NCBI GenBank assembly: GCA_963826145.1 | Contig: CAWGVW010000001.1 | Location: forward strand, 1,054,001-1,118,000 | Reading direction: 5' to 3' | Origin: JBGPLJ01 sp963826145 | GTDB lineage: Bacteria > Pseudomonadota > Gammaproteobacteria > Steroidobacterales > Steroidobacteraceae | DNA length: 64,000 nucleotides | In this document: piece by piece, positions 24,031 through 32,724 of the stretch | Layout of the letters: each line of letters opens with the position of its first letter | Numbering within the stretch: position 1 is the stretch's first letter | Notes under the pieces: generated by a model | What the model saw: the letters and a program-made list of their open reading frames with translations, nothing else | Databases searched by the model: none | What the model was told of the DNA's origin: nothing | Position numbers and translations under genes: made by a program

Positions 24031-24806
24031 TGGCCGAGTTCCGACTGCCCCGCAATTCCGTTGTCGGCAAGGGCAAGACCTACGCTGCGCCGAACGCGAA
24101 GCGGCCGCGGCGCTTCAGCATCTATCGCTACGATCCGGACGGCGGCGCGAACCCGCGGCTCGATACCTACGAAATCGACATGGCCGCCTGCGGAGCAATG
24201 GTTCTCGACGCGCTCATCAAGATCAAGAATGAGATCGATCCGACGCTCACCTTCCGGCGCTCCTGCCGCGAAGGGATCTGCGGCTCCTGCGCCATGAATA
24301 TCAACGGCGTGAATACGCTCGCCTGCACCCGCGCCTGCGAGGACGTGGCGGGCGACGTGCGCATCTATCCGTTGCCGCACCTGCCTGTCATCAAGGACCT
24401 GGTTCCCGATCTCACGCGGTTCTACGAACAGTACGCCTCCGTGCGGCCGTGGCTTACGACGCGCTCGCCAGACCCGAAGGGGGAGCGCCTGCAGTCGAAG
24501 CACGATCAGGAGAAGATCGACCGGCCCTCGGCGTGCATTCTGTGCGCCTGCTGCTCGACGAGTTGCCCGAGCTATTGGTGGAACTCAGATCGCTATCTCG
24601 GTCCCGCGGCGCTCCTCGCGGCATACCGCTGGATCATCGATAGTCGCGACGAAACCCGCGCCGAGCGGCTGGCGGCGCTCGAGGATCCCTTCAAGCTCTA
24701 CCGCTGCCACACGATCATGAATTGCACGGAGGCCTGTCCCAAGGATCTGAATCCTGCGAAGGCCATCGGCGAGATCAAGAAAATGATCGTTGCCGGCGGC
24801 CGCTGA
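24030..24806 (+). CDS. sdhB: Succinate dehydrogenase iron-sulfur subunit
   Basis: SdhB passes electrons from SdhA to quinone through three Fe-S clusters. In the 258-residue protein the [2Fe-2S] cysteines lie in CREGICGSCAMNINGVNTLAC, and the [4Fe-4S] and [3Fe-4S] ligands in CILCACCSTSCPSYWW and CHTIMNCTEACPKDLNPAKA. All cysteine groups are intact. It shares one base with the sdhA stop. sdhE follows after 12 bases, completing an sdhCDAB-sdhE unit. Confidence 0.98.
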   Translation: MAEFRLPRNSVVGKGKTYAAPNAKRPRRFSIYRYDPDGGANPRLDTYEIDMAACGAMVLDALIKIKNEIDPTLTFRRSCREGICGSCAMNINGVNTLACTRACEDVAGDVRIYPLPHLPVIKDLVPDLTRFYEQYASVRPWLTTRSPDPKGERLQSKHDQEKIDRPSACILCACCSTSCPSYWWNSDRYLGPAALLAAYRWIIDSRDETRAERLAALEDPFKLYRCHTIMNCTEACPKDLNPAKAIGEIKKMIVAGGR

Positions 24807-24818
24807 CCGGCGCGGGCC

Positions 24819-25058
24819 ATGGAAGTGGAAGGCCGTCTCGTCTGGCGCTGCCGCCGCGGCATGCGGGAACTGGACGCGCTGCTGACCCGTTACCTCACGA
24901 CACGCTATCCCGGGGCCGATGCCGTCGAGCGCCGGGCATTTGAGTCGACACTTGACCTGACGGACCCGGAGCTCTGGGCCTATGTGCTCGGTCAGGCCGT
25001 CCCATCGGACCCGGCGATGCGTCATGTCATCGAGCAGATCGCCCACCCTGGTGCTTGA
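24819..25058 (+). CDS. sdhE: FAD assembly factor SdhE
   Basis: SdhE is a small protein needed for covalent attachment of FAD to SdhA. The 79-residue protein has the signature RGMRELD (variant of RGxxE) near residue 15, then LDALLTRYLTTRYP and LDLTDPELWAYVLGQ, as in the family. Its position directly after sdhB supports the role. Its 3' end overlaps the next gene, as sdhE and ygfX overlap in many gammaproteobacteria. Confidence 0.93.
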   Translation: MEVEGRLVWRCRRGMRELDALLTRYLTTRYPGADAVERRAFESTLDLTDPELWAYVLGQAVPSDPAMRHVIEQIAHPGA

Positions 25059-25482
25059 ACTGCGTCCGGATGCCGCTGTAATCGGCAGCATTGCCGCTTG
25101 CGCCGCAGGGGCGATGTTATTGCTGCTGACCGCACCGATACCGATTGCCTGGGCGGTAGCACTAGCGCTCGCCGCCGGATGGGTCGGATTTAAGGCCGCC
25201 GGATCGCAGCAGTTCGGCCGCAATCGCAAGGCGCCGCGAGCATTGCTGCTGACCGGGGAGGCCGACTGGACACTCGAGATTGCCGACGGGAGCCGGCGGC
25301 ACGTGGCGGCACCGCTCGCGGCGGCCCGTGTATTGCGGTGGTGGTTCATTCGAATGCCCGGCGGATGGCTCGTCGTCACGGTCCGCAGCACAGGTGAGCG
25401 ATCCTGGCGCCGTCTCACGGCGCGTCTACGGGAGCAGGCGAATGTGTCCGCAACACCACATGCCGTATCCGGTGGTGGGTGA
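25024..25482 (+). CDS. YgfX (CptA)-like membrane protein
   Basis: A 152-residue protein from ATG 25024, or 143 from GTG 25051. It has two adjacent membrane helices (about residues 20-38 and 42-58) and a basic, Trp-containing cytoplasmic C-terminal half (RVLRWWFIRMPGGWLVVTV). This layout and its place after sdhE match the YgfX/CptA family. The E. coli protein has been described as a toxin affecting cytoskeletal proteins, with SdhE (CptB) proposed as antagonist, a role that is disputed. Assignment rests on layout and context more than on strong motifs. Confidence 0.75.
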   Translation: MSSSRSPTLVLELRPDAAVIGSIAACAAGAMLLLLTAPIPIAWAVALALAAGWVGFKAAGSQQFGRNRKAPRALLLTGEADWTLEIADGSRRHVAAPLAAARVLRWWFIRMPGGWLVVTVRSTGERSWRRLTARLREQANVSATPHAVSGGG

Positions 25483-25570
25483 GCTGTTAGAATCCGCGGC
25501 CGCTCCGTCCCCGGTGACGCTGGGGAGTCACATTGACGGACTTCACAGTTGCGATGCCGTCGGGAGCCGC

Positions 25571-25598
25571 GAACTTTCCATGCAGGCGTGGGTCACAC
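25571..25598 (+). promoter_or_regulatory. Candidate sigma-E autoregulatory promoter for rpoE
   Basis: GAACTT (25571-25576) followed after 16 bases by TCACAC (25593-25598) resembles the sigma-E consensus GAACTT-N16-TCnnA, 44 bases before the rpoE start. rpoE operons in gammaproteobacteria are typically autoregulated from such a promoter. A separate -10-like TAGAAT further upstream (around 25487) might give basal expression. Confidence 0.5.
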
Positions 25599-25641
25599 CC
25601 CGCGTCCGGAGCCCGCTAGATCGAAGGTTATGAGGCCCCGG

Positions 25642-26250
25642 ATGGGCAGTGAAGACAGTGACCAGATACTTGTCGAGCGCGTGCAACACGGTGAGGCCGC
25701 TGCCTTCGACCTGCTCGTAGTCCGATACCAGCACAAGGTTCTGAAGCTCATCATGCGTTACGTGCATGACTCCGTCGAAGCGGAAGACGTCGCGCAGGAG
25801 GCGTTCATCCGCGCCTATCGGGCGCTGCCTTCGTTTCGGGGTGACAGTGCGTTCTATACCTGGCTCTATCGCATCGCCATCAATACGGCCAAGAACGCCC
25901 TGGTCGCGAGCCGCCGCCGGCCCGTCGATTATTCGCTCGATCGGCAGGACGGCGAGGACTATGTCATGCAGGCGCGGCTGAAGGACCCCGAAACTCCGGA
26001 GGGGTTGCTCCTGACCGAGGAAATCCAGAATACGGTCAACAGCGCGATCGAGAACTTGCCCGAGGATCTGCGCACTGCCATTGTGCTGCGCGAACTGGAG
26101 GGCATGAGCTACGAGGAGATCGCCAAGGCAATGGAGTGCCCTGTGGGCACGGTGAGATCCCGAATTTTCCGGGCGCGAGAAGCGATCGATCGCAAGCTCC
26201 GCCCGATTTTCGACGGCGGTTTGGGCCGACTCGAGGACACAGGCGAATGA
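25642..26250 (+). CDS. rpoE: Extracytoplasmic-function sigma factor RpoE (sigma-E/AlgU)
   Basis: RpoE directs RNA polymerase to envelope-stress promoters. The 202-residue protein has region 2 (LLVVRYQHKVLKLIMRYV and VAQEAFIRAYRALPSFRG) and region 4 (AIVLRELEGMSYEEIAKAM and PVGTVRSRIFRARE). I chose ATG 25642 because MGSEDSDQILVERVQ aligns with the E. coli start and has GAGG about 6 bases upstream; an ATG at 25630 would add four residues. Its stop overlaps the ATG of the anti-sigma gene rseA. Confidence 0.96.
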   Translation: MGSEDSDQILVERVQHGEAAAFDLLVVRYQHKVLKLIMRYVHDSVEAEDVAQEAFIRAYRALPSFRGDSAFYTWLYRIAINTAKNALVASRRRPVDYSLDRQDGEDYVMQARLKDPETPEGLLLTEEIQNTVNSAIENLPEDLRTAIVLRELEGMSYEEIAKAMECPVGTVRSRIFRAREAIDRKLRPIFDGGLGRLEDTGE

Positions 26251-26909
26251 GTGAACCATTGAACGAACAGCTTTCGGCCTTCATCGACGGTGAACTGCCG
26301 GGCGCGGAGGGCGATCTTTTTGTCCGGCAGATCCCGAAAGATCGCGGGCTCCGTGAAGCCGCCAGCCGCTACTACCTGATGGGGGAGGCGATCCGCGCCG
26401 AGCGTTCGCCGGTGCGCGCCGGGTTCAGCGCAAGGGTCTGCACAGCGATCGCCCGGGAGCAACTGGACCTCAGCGGGGGCGTTGCGATGGCCGCAGCGTC
26501 TCGCGGTGCCCGGCGATTTGCCGGCTGGTGGCGGCCGGTGGCCGGCGTTGGCATCGCGGCGAGCGTTGCGCTTATCGCTATTCTCGTCGTTCGCGATCAG
26601 CAGAAGGAGCGCAAGGTTCCGGCGCTCGAATCGGTCGCTGTTGTCAGGGTGGCCGACCAGGGTGCTGCCGAGCGACCGCAGGTTGCAGCGTCGCGGACAT
26701 CGGCTTCAAAGAGTGATGAACAGTCGATTTACGTGGTGCCACCCGATGTGGCGACAGCCAACTCGCCGTTAACGCGGGCGCAGCTCGCGAGTTATGTGTT
26801 TGCGCACAGCGAGTATTCGTCGCTTCCCGGACGGCGCAACGTTGTGAGCGACGCCGCCGTCCAGGACGATGCGGCCGAGGCGCCGCCCGCCGAGGCACGC
26901 AAGCCGTGA
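26247..26909 (+). CDS. rseA: Anti-sigma-E factor RseA (MucA-like)
   Basis: RseA is a single-pass inner-membrane protein that sequesters RpoE until it is cleaved by DegS and RseP. The 220-residue protein has an N-terminal anti-sigma domain (LNEQLSAFIDGELPGAEGDL, conserved SAFIDGEL), a membrane helix at about residues 98-116 (VAGVGIAASVALIAILVV) and a periplasmic tail containing LASYVFAHSEYSS. The ATG at 26247 makes an ATGA overlap with rpoE, and the gene ends in a GTGA overlap with rseB. Confidence 0.92.
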   Translation: MSEPLNEQLSAFIDGELPGAEGDLFVRQIPKDRGLREAASRYYLMGEAIRAERSPVRAGFSARVCTAIAREQLDLSGGVAMAAASRGARRFAGWWRPVAGVGIAASVALIAILVVRDQQKERKVPALESVAVVRVADQGAAERPQVAASRTSASKSDEQSIYVVPPDVATANSPLTRAQLASYVFAHSEYSSLPGRRNVVSDAAVQDDAAEAPPAEARKP

Positions 26910-27907
26910 TCCCTGTCACCAGCCGAATGCCGCTGGCGTGTTTCCTGTTGCTCGCCGCGGGTGCATCGGCATTCGGCGCCGACGATCCGCAACGGCTGCT
27001 CGAGCGCATGAACCAGGCGCTCACGGGCCGCAATTACGTCGGCACGTTCGTGCAGCTCGCAAACGGGCGGGTCTCGACGATGCGTATCCTGCATCGCGTG
27101 GACAAAGGGCGCGTCATGGAAAGGCTGGTGTCCCTCGATGGCAGCGGCCGCGAGATCGTCGGTACGGCCGACGAGCTCATCTGCTATCTGCCTGATCAGC
27201 GCAAGGTGCTGGTCGAACCACGCAAGGACCAGGGCCCGCTCCTTGGCACGCTGCCGAGCTTCCGACCGGAGCTCGTCGGTTACTACACCGTCGAGGCGAA
27301 GGGGACGGGCAGGGTGCTTGGCCACAACACCCGGCTGGTCTCGGTCATGCCGAAGGACGATTTCCGGTTCGGTTACCGGCTGTGGCTCGACGAAGAGACG
27401 GCGATGCCGTTGAAGACGCAGCTCTGCGATGCCGACGGCCGGGTCATCGAGCAGATCCTGTTTGCCGAAATCGCCTGGCCGGACCACATTCCGAACAGCG
27501 AATTCAAACCGCAGATTTCTACCGAAGGCTTCACCTGGGTGCGCGCGGAGTCGCCACTTCATCTCGCCGAAATCGGATCGGATTCGCTCCTCTGGCGCGC
27601 CATCAAGCTGCCGCCGGGATTTCGATTGAGCGCAAGCAGCACGCAACCGCTGGAGAACCCGTCACGGCCTGTCGCGCACCTCGTGTACAGCGACGGGCTC
27701 GCATCGGTTTCGGTGTTCATCGAGACCAACGAGCGCGGTCAGGCGTTGAGCGGCCATGTGTCCATGGGATCGTCGGCCGCGTTCTCGACTGTCGTGAACG
27801 GCCATCAGATCACGGCCGTCGGCGAGGTGCCGGCGCGCACGGTCGAACTCATCGCGGGTTCGGTGCAGCCTTCGAAGCGCGCGCAGGCAATGTCCCCGCG
27901 TCCGTGA
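26906..27907 (+). CDS. rseB: Sigma-E regulatory protein RseB (MucB-like)
   Basis: RseB is a periplasmic protein that binds RseA and protects it from cleavage until lipopolysaccharide or lipids displace it. The 333-residue protein has a signal peptide (hydrophobic residues 8-22, cleavage near ASA-FGA), the MucB N-terminal domain (RNYVGTFVQLANGRVSTMRI, then DDFRFGYRLWLDEETAMPL) and a C-terminal domain (LVYSDGLASVSVFIE). rseC and a degP/mucD gene, often next, are absent; a thioredoxin-fold gene follows in a GTGA overlap. Confidence 0.94.
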   Translation: MIPVTSRMPLACFLLLAAGASAFGADDPQRLLERMNQALTGRNYVGTFVQLANGRVSTMRILHRVDKGRVMERLVSLDGSGREIVGTADELICYLPDQRKVLVEPRKDQGPLLGTLPSFRPELVGYYTVEAKGTGRVLGHNTRLVSVMPKDDFRFGYRLWLDEETAMPLKTQLCDADGRVIEQILFAEIAWPDHIPNSEFKPQISTEGFTWVRAESPLHLAEIGSDSLLWRAIKLPPGFRLSASSTQPLENPSRPVAHLVYSDGLASVSVFIETNERGQALSGHVSMGSSAAFSTVVNGHQITAVGEVPARTVELIAGSVQPSKRAQAMSPRP

Positions 27908-28164
27908 GTGCGAACGCCGCCGCGCCGCGATGGACTCTGGTCAGCCGGGTCGACTGCCACCTCTGTGAGCGGATGCATGAGGAGCTCAATGAGTTCCTCG
28001 GCAAGCGAGCCGCGGACGTCACCGTCGTGGACGTCGATGCGGACGAGTCTCTCCGGCGACGCTTCGGTCATAAGGTGCCGGTGCTCCTCATCGACGGCGA
28101 GGTCGCCTGCTTCGGCCGTTTCGAGCGTGCCGAAGTCGAGCGCCTGACGCGCAGCCGCTCCTAG
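27904..28164 (+). CDS. Glutaredoxin-like (DUF836) thioredoxin-fold protein
   Basis: An 86-residue protein with an N-terminal redox motif DCHLC (Cys18, Cys21) and the thioredoxin-fold cis-proline segment KVPVLLIDGEVACFGRF. It belongs to the small glutaredoxin-like family often found between the sigma-E operon and lepA in gammaproteobacteria. The redox partner is unknown. GTG 27904 overlaps the rseB stop, suggesting it is co-expressed with the envelope-stress regulators. Confidence 0.85.
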   Translation: MSANAAAPRWTLVSRVDCHLCERMHEELNEFLGKRAADVTVVDVDADESLRRRFGHKVPVLLIDGEVACFGRFERAEVERLTRSRS

Positions 28165-28250
28165 CCCAAAGCCTGTTCGATTCCGTATTTGCGGTTCGAC
28201 CGGTGCGCGTGGCGTAAGCATCAAGGGCCACGGCGAGCCGCAATCACACG

Positions 28251-28256
28251 TATAAT
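28251..28256 (+). promoter_or_regulatory. Perfect -10 box upstream of lepA
   Basis: A consensus TATAAT at 28251-28256 lies 51 bases before the lepA ATG. No convincing -35 was seen at 16-18 bases. The 142-base gap between the glutaredoxin-like gene and lepA contains nothing else recognisable. Confidence 0.4.
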
Positions 28257-28306
28257 GCGCCGCTTTGTCCCGGCCGCCCCTCCGGCCATTCCGCCCGCCT
28301 TCCGAC

Positions 28307-30100
28307 ATGCAGAATATTCGTAATTTCTCGATCATCGCCCATGTCGATCACGGCAAGTCGACGCTCGCCGACCGCTTCATCCAGCTCTGCGGGGGCCTTG
28401 AGGCGCGCGAGATGCAGGAGCAGGTGCTCGATTCGATGGCGCTCGAGCGTGAGCGCGGCATCACGATCAAGGCCCAGTGCGTGACGCTCTACTACACCGC
28501 CGCGGACGGCGTGCGCTATCAGTTGAATCTCATCGATACGCCGGGCCACGTCGACTTTTCCTACGAAGTCTCACGCTCGCTCGCCGCTTGCGAGGGGGCG
28601 CTCCTCGTCGTCGATGCCGCGCAGGGCGTCGAAGCCCAGAGTGTCGCGAACTGCTACACCGCGCTCGAGCAGGGGCTCGAAGTTGTGCCGGTCATCAACA
28701 AGATCGACCTGCCGTCGGCCGACCCGCCGAAGGTCATCAAGGAGATCGAGGAAATCATCGGCATCGAGGCGCACGATGCGATTCACGTGAGCGGCAAGAC
28801 GGGCGAGCGCGTGCCCGAGCTCCTCGAGCAGCTCATCCGCCGCATCCCGCCGCCGAAGGGCGATCCGTCGGCGCCGCTCCAGGCGCTCATCATCGATTCC
28901 TGGTTCGACAACTATGTCGGCGTCGTTTCGCTCGTGCGCGTGATGAACGGTACGCTCAAGAGCGGCGCGCGCATCCAGGTGTGGAGCACTGGCCGCAGTC
29001 ACGAGACGACGAAACTCGGGCGCTTCACACCGAAGTCACTGGTGCAGCCGCAGCTCTCGGCGGGCGAAGTCGGCTTCGTCGTCGCCGGCATCAAGGAGAT
29101 CGACGGCGCGCCGGTCGGCGACACGATCACGCTCGAGGCGAGTCCCTGCAGCTCGCCGCTCCCCGGATTCAAGCAGATCAAGCCACGCGTGTTCGCGGGG
29201 GTCTTTCCCATCGACTCGGAAGACTACGAGAACTTTCGCGATGCGCTCAAGAAGCTGCGACTGAACGACTCGGCCCTGCATTTCGAGCCGGAGGTGTCGA
29301 CCGCGCTCGGCTTCGGCTTCCGCTGCGGGTTTCTCGGTCTTTTGCACATGGACATCGTCCAGGAGCGGCTCGAGCGGGAGTATCACCTCGAGCTCGTCAC
29401 GAGCGCACCGACCGTCGTCTACGAAGTCGCCAAGATGGACGGCAGTGTCGAGTACGTCGAGAACCCTGCAAAGCTTCCCCCCGTGGTCGAAATCGCGGAG
29501 CTGCGTGAACCGATCATCACGGCGCACATTCTCGTGCCGCCGGATCACGTCGGCGCGGTGCTCGGCCTTTGCACGGAGAAGCGCGGCGTTCAAAAGAAGA
29601 TGCAATACCTCGGCAGCCAGGTGGCGCTCGAATATCAGCTGCCGATGGCGGACGTCGTGCTCGACTTCTTCGACCGGCTGAAGTCCGCCTCGCGCGGTTA
29701 TGCCTCGTTCGATTACGAGTTCAGTCACTTCCAGCCGGCGCCGCTCGTGAAGCTCGATATCCTCATCAACGGCGACAAGGTCGATGCGCTGTCGATCATC
29801 GTGCATCGTGACAACGCCTATAACCGCGGGCGCGAGCTCGTCGACAAGATGCAGGAGCTCATTCCGCGGCAGATGTTCGAAGTCGCGGTGCAGGCCGCGA
29901 TCGGCGGCAACGTCGTCGCGCGCGCTACGGTCAAGGCCCTGCGCAAGAACGTTCTGGCCAAGTGCTATGGCGGGGACGTCTCGCGCAAGCGCAAGCTTCT
30001 CGAGAAGCAGAAGGAAGGCAAGCGGCGCATGAAGCAGGTCGGATCCGTCGAGATCCCCCAGGAAGCCTTCCTCGCCGTACTTCAGGTCGGCAAGAAGTAG
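28307..30100 (+). CDS. lepA: Elongation factor 4 (LepA)
   Basis: LepA is a ribosome-associated GTPase implicated in translation initiation, ribosome assembly or back-translocation. The 597-residue protein has the G1 motif AHVDHGKSTLADR, switch II DTPGHVDFSYEV and NKIDLP, followed by domains II to V and the unique C-terminal domain ending in GGDVSRKRKLLEKQKEGKRR. Length is typical. I chose the ATG at 28307 (MQNIRNFSIIAHVDHG); no strong ribosome-binding site is visible. lepB follows after 57 bases, the classical lepA-lepB pair. Confidence 0.98.
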   Translation: MQNIRNFSIIAHVDHGKSTLADRFIQLCGGLEAREMQEQVLDSMALERERGITIKAQCVTLYYTAADGVRYQLNLIDTPGHVDFSYEVSRSLAACEGALLVVDAAQGVEAQSVANCYTALEQGLEVVPVINKIDLPSADPPKVIKEIEEIIGIEAHDAIHVSGKTGERVPELLEQLIRRIPPPKGDPSAPLQALIIDSWFDNYVGVVSLVRVMNGTLKSGARIQVWSTGRSHETTKLGRFTPKSLVQPQLSAGEVGFVVAGIKEIDGAPVGDTITLEASPCSSPLPGFKQIKPRVFAGVFPIDSEDYENFRDALKKLRLNDSALHFEPEVSTALGFGFRCGFLGLLHMDIVQERLEREYHLELVTSAPTVVYEVAKMDGSVEYVENPAKLPPVVEIAELREPIITAHILVPPDHVGAVLGLCTEKRGVQKKMQYLGSQVALEYQLPMADVVLDFFDRLKSASRGYASFDYEFSHFQPAPLVKLDILINGDKVDALSIIVHRDNAYNRGRELVDKMQELIPRQMFEVAVQAAIGGNVVARATVKALRKNVLAKCYGGDVSRKRKLLEKQKEGKRRMKQVGSVEIPQEAFLAVLQVGKK

Positions 30101-30157
30101 CCGGACCGGTAGAATCGCGCTGACAACATTACGGACTTCGGAACCCCTCCAGTATTC

Positions 30158-31570
30158 ATGGCAACCATTGGTATCGCGATCGCGTTGATCATCGTCGTCG
30201 GTGTGGTCTCAGGCCTCATATGGCTCATCGACCAATGGGTCCTGACCCCGCGCAAGCTCGCCGCCGGTGGCGGATCCGTGCCAAGTCCGGCGACCGAATA
30301 TGCCGGTTATGCGTTCCTGATGGCCTGCGCAGCGCTCTTCGTTCTTCTCAAGCGCTCACCGGTCTATGCCGGGAGCGTCGAGCTCTACCCGGTGGTCGTG
30401 TTCGTTGCGCTGGTGACTTCGGTCATTCTGATCCTGGACGTCACGATGTTCGCCTCCGAGCGCGCGACCCTGCATGCGGCGAACCCCCAGGTAGCCGCCG
30501 CGAGCGAGCCCCCCGTCATTGCGTATGCGCGCATCCTATGTCCGGCAACGCTCTGGATGCTCTTGCTGCATACGCTTGGCGGTGAGGATCAGCTTCGCTG
30601 GGCGAACTTCGGCATTCTCGGATTCGGACTCGTGTCGCTCTACGATGACTGGCTCGTGGGCCCGCGCCGCGCTCTCAGCGGTGCGCCGAAGTCGCGCTTT
30701 CTGAAAGTTATCGATGCTCTGCTCCTCGGTTCGGCGTTGTCGGCAGTCTGGGGCCTGTTCACGACGGAGGCCGTGGACTTCAGCCTGGTGCTCTTCATAC
30801 TGGCGGTGGTGAGCGGGGTGATCTGGCTCCTCGATCGGCTTGTCATGACGCGTGCACGCGCGGCGCTCGCACCGGGTTCCGAACCGCTGCCCGAACCCGT
30901 CTGGGTCGAATACGCCCGCACCTTCTTCCCGATCATCGTCATCGTGCTCGGTGTCCGTTCTTTCGTGTTCGAGCCGTTCCGCATCCCCTCGGACTCGATG
31001 ATGCCGACGCTGCAGGATGGCGACTTCATATTCGTCAACAAGTACGCCTATGGCTTGAGGCTCCCCATCATCAATGCCAAGGTAACCGAGGGCCACCTCC
31101 CGGAGCGCGGCGATGTGATCGTTTTCCGCCTGCCGTCGAATCCGCGCGTCAACTACATCAAGCGCCTGGTCGGGCTCCCCGGCGATCACATCGAAGTGCG
31201 CAACAATCAGCTGTTCGTGAACGACGTGCCCCAGCGCCAGCAGAGTGCGGGTTTTTATTCCGGTCCGAAGGACTGCAGCGATCCCCGCGACCGGGATTGC
31301 CACGAGGAGTATCGGGGTGCGCCGGTCGCGATCGAGCACCTCGGCGCTGTCGCCCATCCGGTGATGTTTGCGGACAAACCAGCGACGCCCTTCGATCAGA
31401 CCGTGCCGGCAGGCTATTATTTCTTCATGGGTGACAATCGCAACAACAGCCTCGACAGCCGCTTTCCCGGCGCCGTCGGGTTCGTCCCGGAAGAGAACCT
31501 GGTCGGGCGGGCGGTGCGCGTGTGGCTCAACTTCCGTTACTTCAATCGTATCGGCGAGTCGATTCGCTGA
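30158..31570 (+). CDS. lepB: Signal peptidase I with tandemly repeated N-terminal membrane hairpins
   Basis: LepB removes signal peptides from exported proteins at the outer face of the inner membrane. The catalytic part is intact: Ser280 in IPSDSMMPTL, Lys335 in YIKRLVGLPGD, and box E GDNRNNSLDSR. The protein is 470 residues against 324 in E. coli. The extra 200 residues look like three more copies of the normal TM1-loop-TM2 unit: GLIWLIDQWVL..TEYAG (Asp25), VILILDVTMFA..IAYAR (Asp94), GLVSLYDDWLV (Asp163) and the canonical GVIWLLDRLVM..VEYAR (Asp226), at intervals of 69, 69 and 63 residues. This predicts about eight membrane helices. The DUF4845 gene follows. Confidence 0.95.
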   Translation: MATIGIAIALIIVVGVVSGLIWLIDQWVLTPRKLAAGGGSVPSPATEYAGYAFLMACAALFVLLKRSPVYAGSVELYPVVVFVALVTSVILILDVTMFASERATLHAANPQVAAASEPPVIAYARILCPATLWMLLLHTLGGEDQLRWANFGILGFGLVSLYDDWLVGPRRALSGAPKSRFLKVIDALLLGSALSAVWGLFTTEAVDFSLVLFILAVVSGVIWLLDRLVMTRARAALAPGSEPLPEPVWVEYARTFFPIIVIVLGVRSFVFEPFRIPSDSMMPTLQDGDFIFVNKYAYGLRLPIINAKVTEGHLPERGDVIVFRLPSNPRVNYIKRLVGLPGDHIEVRNNQLFVNDVPQRQQSAGFYSGPKDCSDPRDRDCHEEYRGAPVAIEHLGAVAHPVMFADKPATPFDQTVPAGYYFFMGDNRNNSLDSRFPGAVGFVPEENLVGRAVRVWLNFRYFNRIGESIR

Positions 31571-31593
31571 TGCCATCGCAAGGAGTGAGACTG

Positions 31594-31959
31594 ATGCGAC
31601 ATCGTCAACGCGGCGTCACTTTCATCGGCTGGATCGTCCTGCTGCTCCCGACCGCGGTCCTGGTGTACGCGGGCATCAGGCTCACGCCGCTCTACCTTGA
31701 ATACATGAACATCGCGCGTACGCTCGAGCAGGTGAAGACCGAGTTCGATGGCAACGCGCCGACTGCGAGCGCCATCCGCAATTCGATCGAGAAGCACTTC
31801 GACATCGAGGATGTGCACTCGATCACCCTCAAGGACGTCGAGATCAAGCCGCAGGGGCGCAAAATCAACGTCACCGCGAACTACGACGCCTGGGCGCCAA
31901 TGTTCGCTAATCTTTCGATCGTCGTCACGTTCGACAAGACCGTTGAAATTTCGCAGTAG
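31594..31959 (+). CDS. DUF4845 single-pass membrane protein
   Basis: A 121-residue protein with a basic N-terminus (MRHRQRGVTFIGWIVLLLP), one membrane helix at about residues 10-28, and a soluble domain ending FANLSIVVTFDKTVEIS. DUF4845 proteins commonly lie between lepB and rnc in beta- and gammaproteobacteria; the function is unknown. The N-terminus is somewhat pilin-like. I chose ATG 31594 because AAGGAG lies 8 bases upstream; an earlier ATG at 31570 overlaps the lepB stop. Confidence 0.85.
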   Translation: MRHRQRGVTFIGWIVLLLPTAVLVYAGIRLTPLYLEYMNIARTLEQVKTEFDGNAPTASAIRNSIEKHFDIEDVHSITLKDVEIKPQGRKINVTANYDAWAPMFANLSIVVTFDKTVEISQ

Positions 31960-32019
31960 TCCTGGCGGCGACGGACGCGACGGTCGGCCCGGATCGAATT
32001 GGAGCCGGCGCGCGCAAGG

Positions 32020-32724
32020 ATGACTGTGAAAATCGCGGCTGACTGGCTGGCCGGGCGTCTCGGCTATCGCGCACACGACGCGGGCCTCATCGAGGCCGCG
32101 CTCACCCATCGCAGCGCGGGCGGCGCCCACAATGAAAGGCTCGAATTTCTCGGCGATGGCGTCCTGAACTGCCTCGTTGCGGAGCTCCTTTTCCGTCACT
32201 ACCCGAATGCGGACGAAGGCGAGCTCAGCCGCTTGCGGGCGACGCTCGTGAGCGGCGAAGCGCTCGCGGAGACGGCGGCAACGATCGGGCTCGGCGATGA
32301 ACTGAGGCTCGGAGCGGGTGAGCTGAGAAGCGGGGGCTTTCGCCGGCCGTCGATACTCGCGGATGCGCTGGAAGCGCTCATCGGCGCCGTCTATCTCGAC
32401 GGCGGGCTCGACGCGGCGCGCGGCATCGTCGAGCGCCTGATCGCCGATCGGGTCGCCGAGCTGCCCGACGCGGCGGACCTCAAGGATCCAAAGACGCGCC
32501 TGCAGGAATATCTGCAGGCCAGGGGGATGCCGCTTCCGGTTTATACGGTCGAACAGATCCGCGGCGATGCCCACCTGCAGACATTCGATGTGCGCTGCGA
32601 TGTCACGACACTCAACCTGAGCGCACGCGGCAGTGAGCTCAGTCGCCGGCGGGCCGAACAGCAGGCGGCCGAGGAAGTCCTGCGGCAAATCGGAGCCGGC
32701 GCGGCGCGAGCAGGTGAGTCATGA
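32020..32724 (+). CDS. rnc: Ribonuclease III
   Basis: RNase III cuts double-stranded RNA, processing rRNA precursors and many mRNAs. The 234-residue protein has the signature NERLEFLGDGVLN (about residues 39-51), the second metal site DALEALIGAVYLDGG, and a C-terminal dsRNA-binding domain (DPKTRLQEYLQARGMPLPVY to RRRAEQQAAEEVL). ATG 32020 gives family length; the frame is open to a TTG at 31999. Its stop overlaps the ATG of era (ATGA), the conserved rnc-era pair. Confidence 0.97.
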   Translation: MTVKIAADWLAGRLGYRAHDAGLIEAALTHRSAGGAHNERLEFLGDGVLNCLVAELLFRHYPNADEGELSRLRATLVSGEALAETAATIGLGDELRLGAGELRSGGFRRPSILADALEALIGAVYLDGGLDAARGIVERLIADRVAELPDAADLKDPKTRLQEYLQARGMPLPVYTVEQIRGDAHLQTFDVRCDVTTLNLSARGSELSRRRAEQQAAEEVLRQIGAGAARAGES

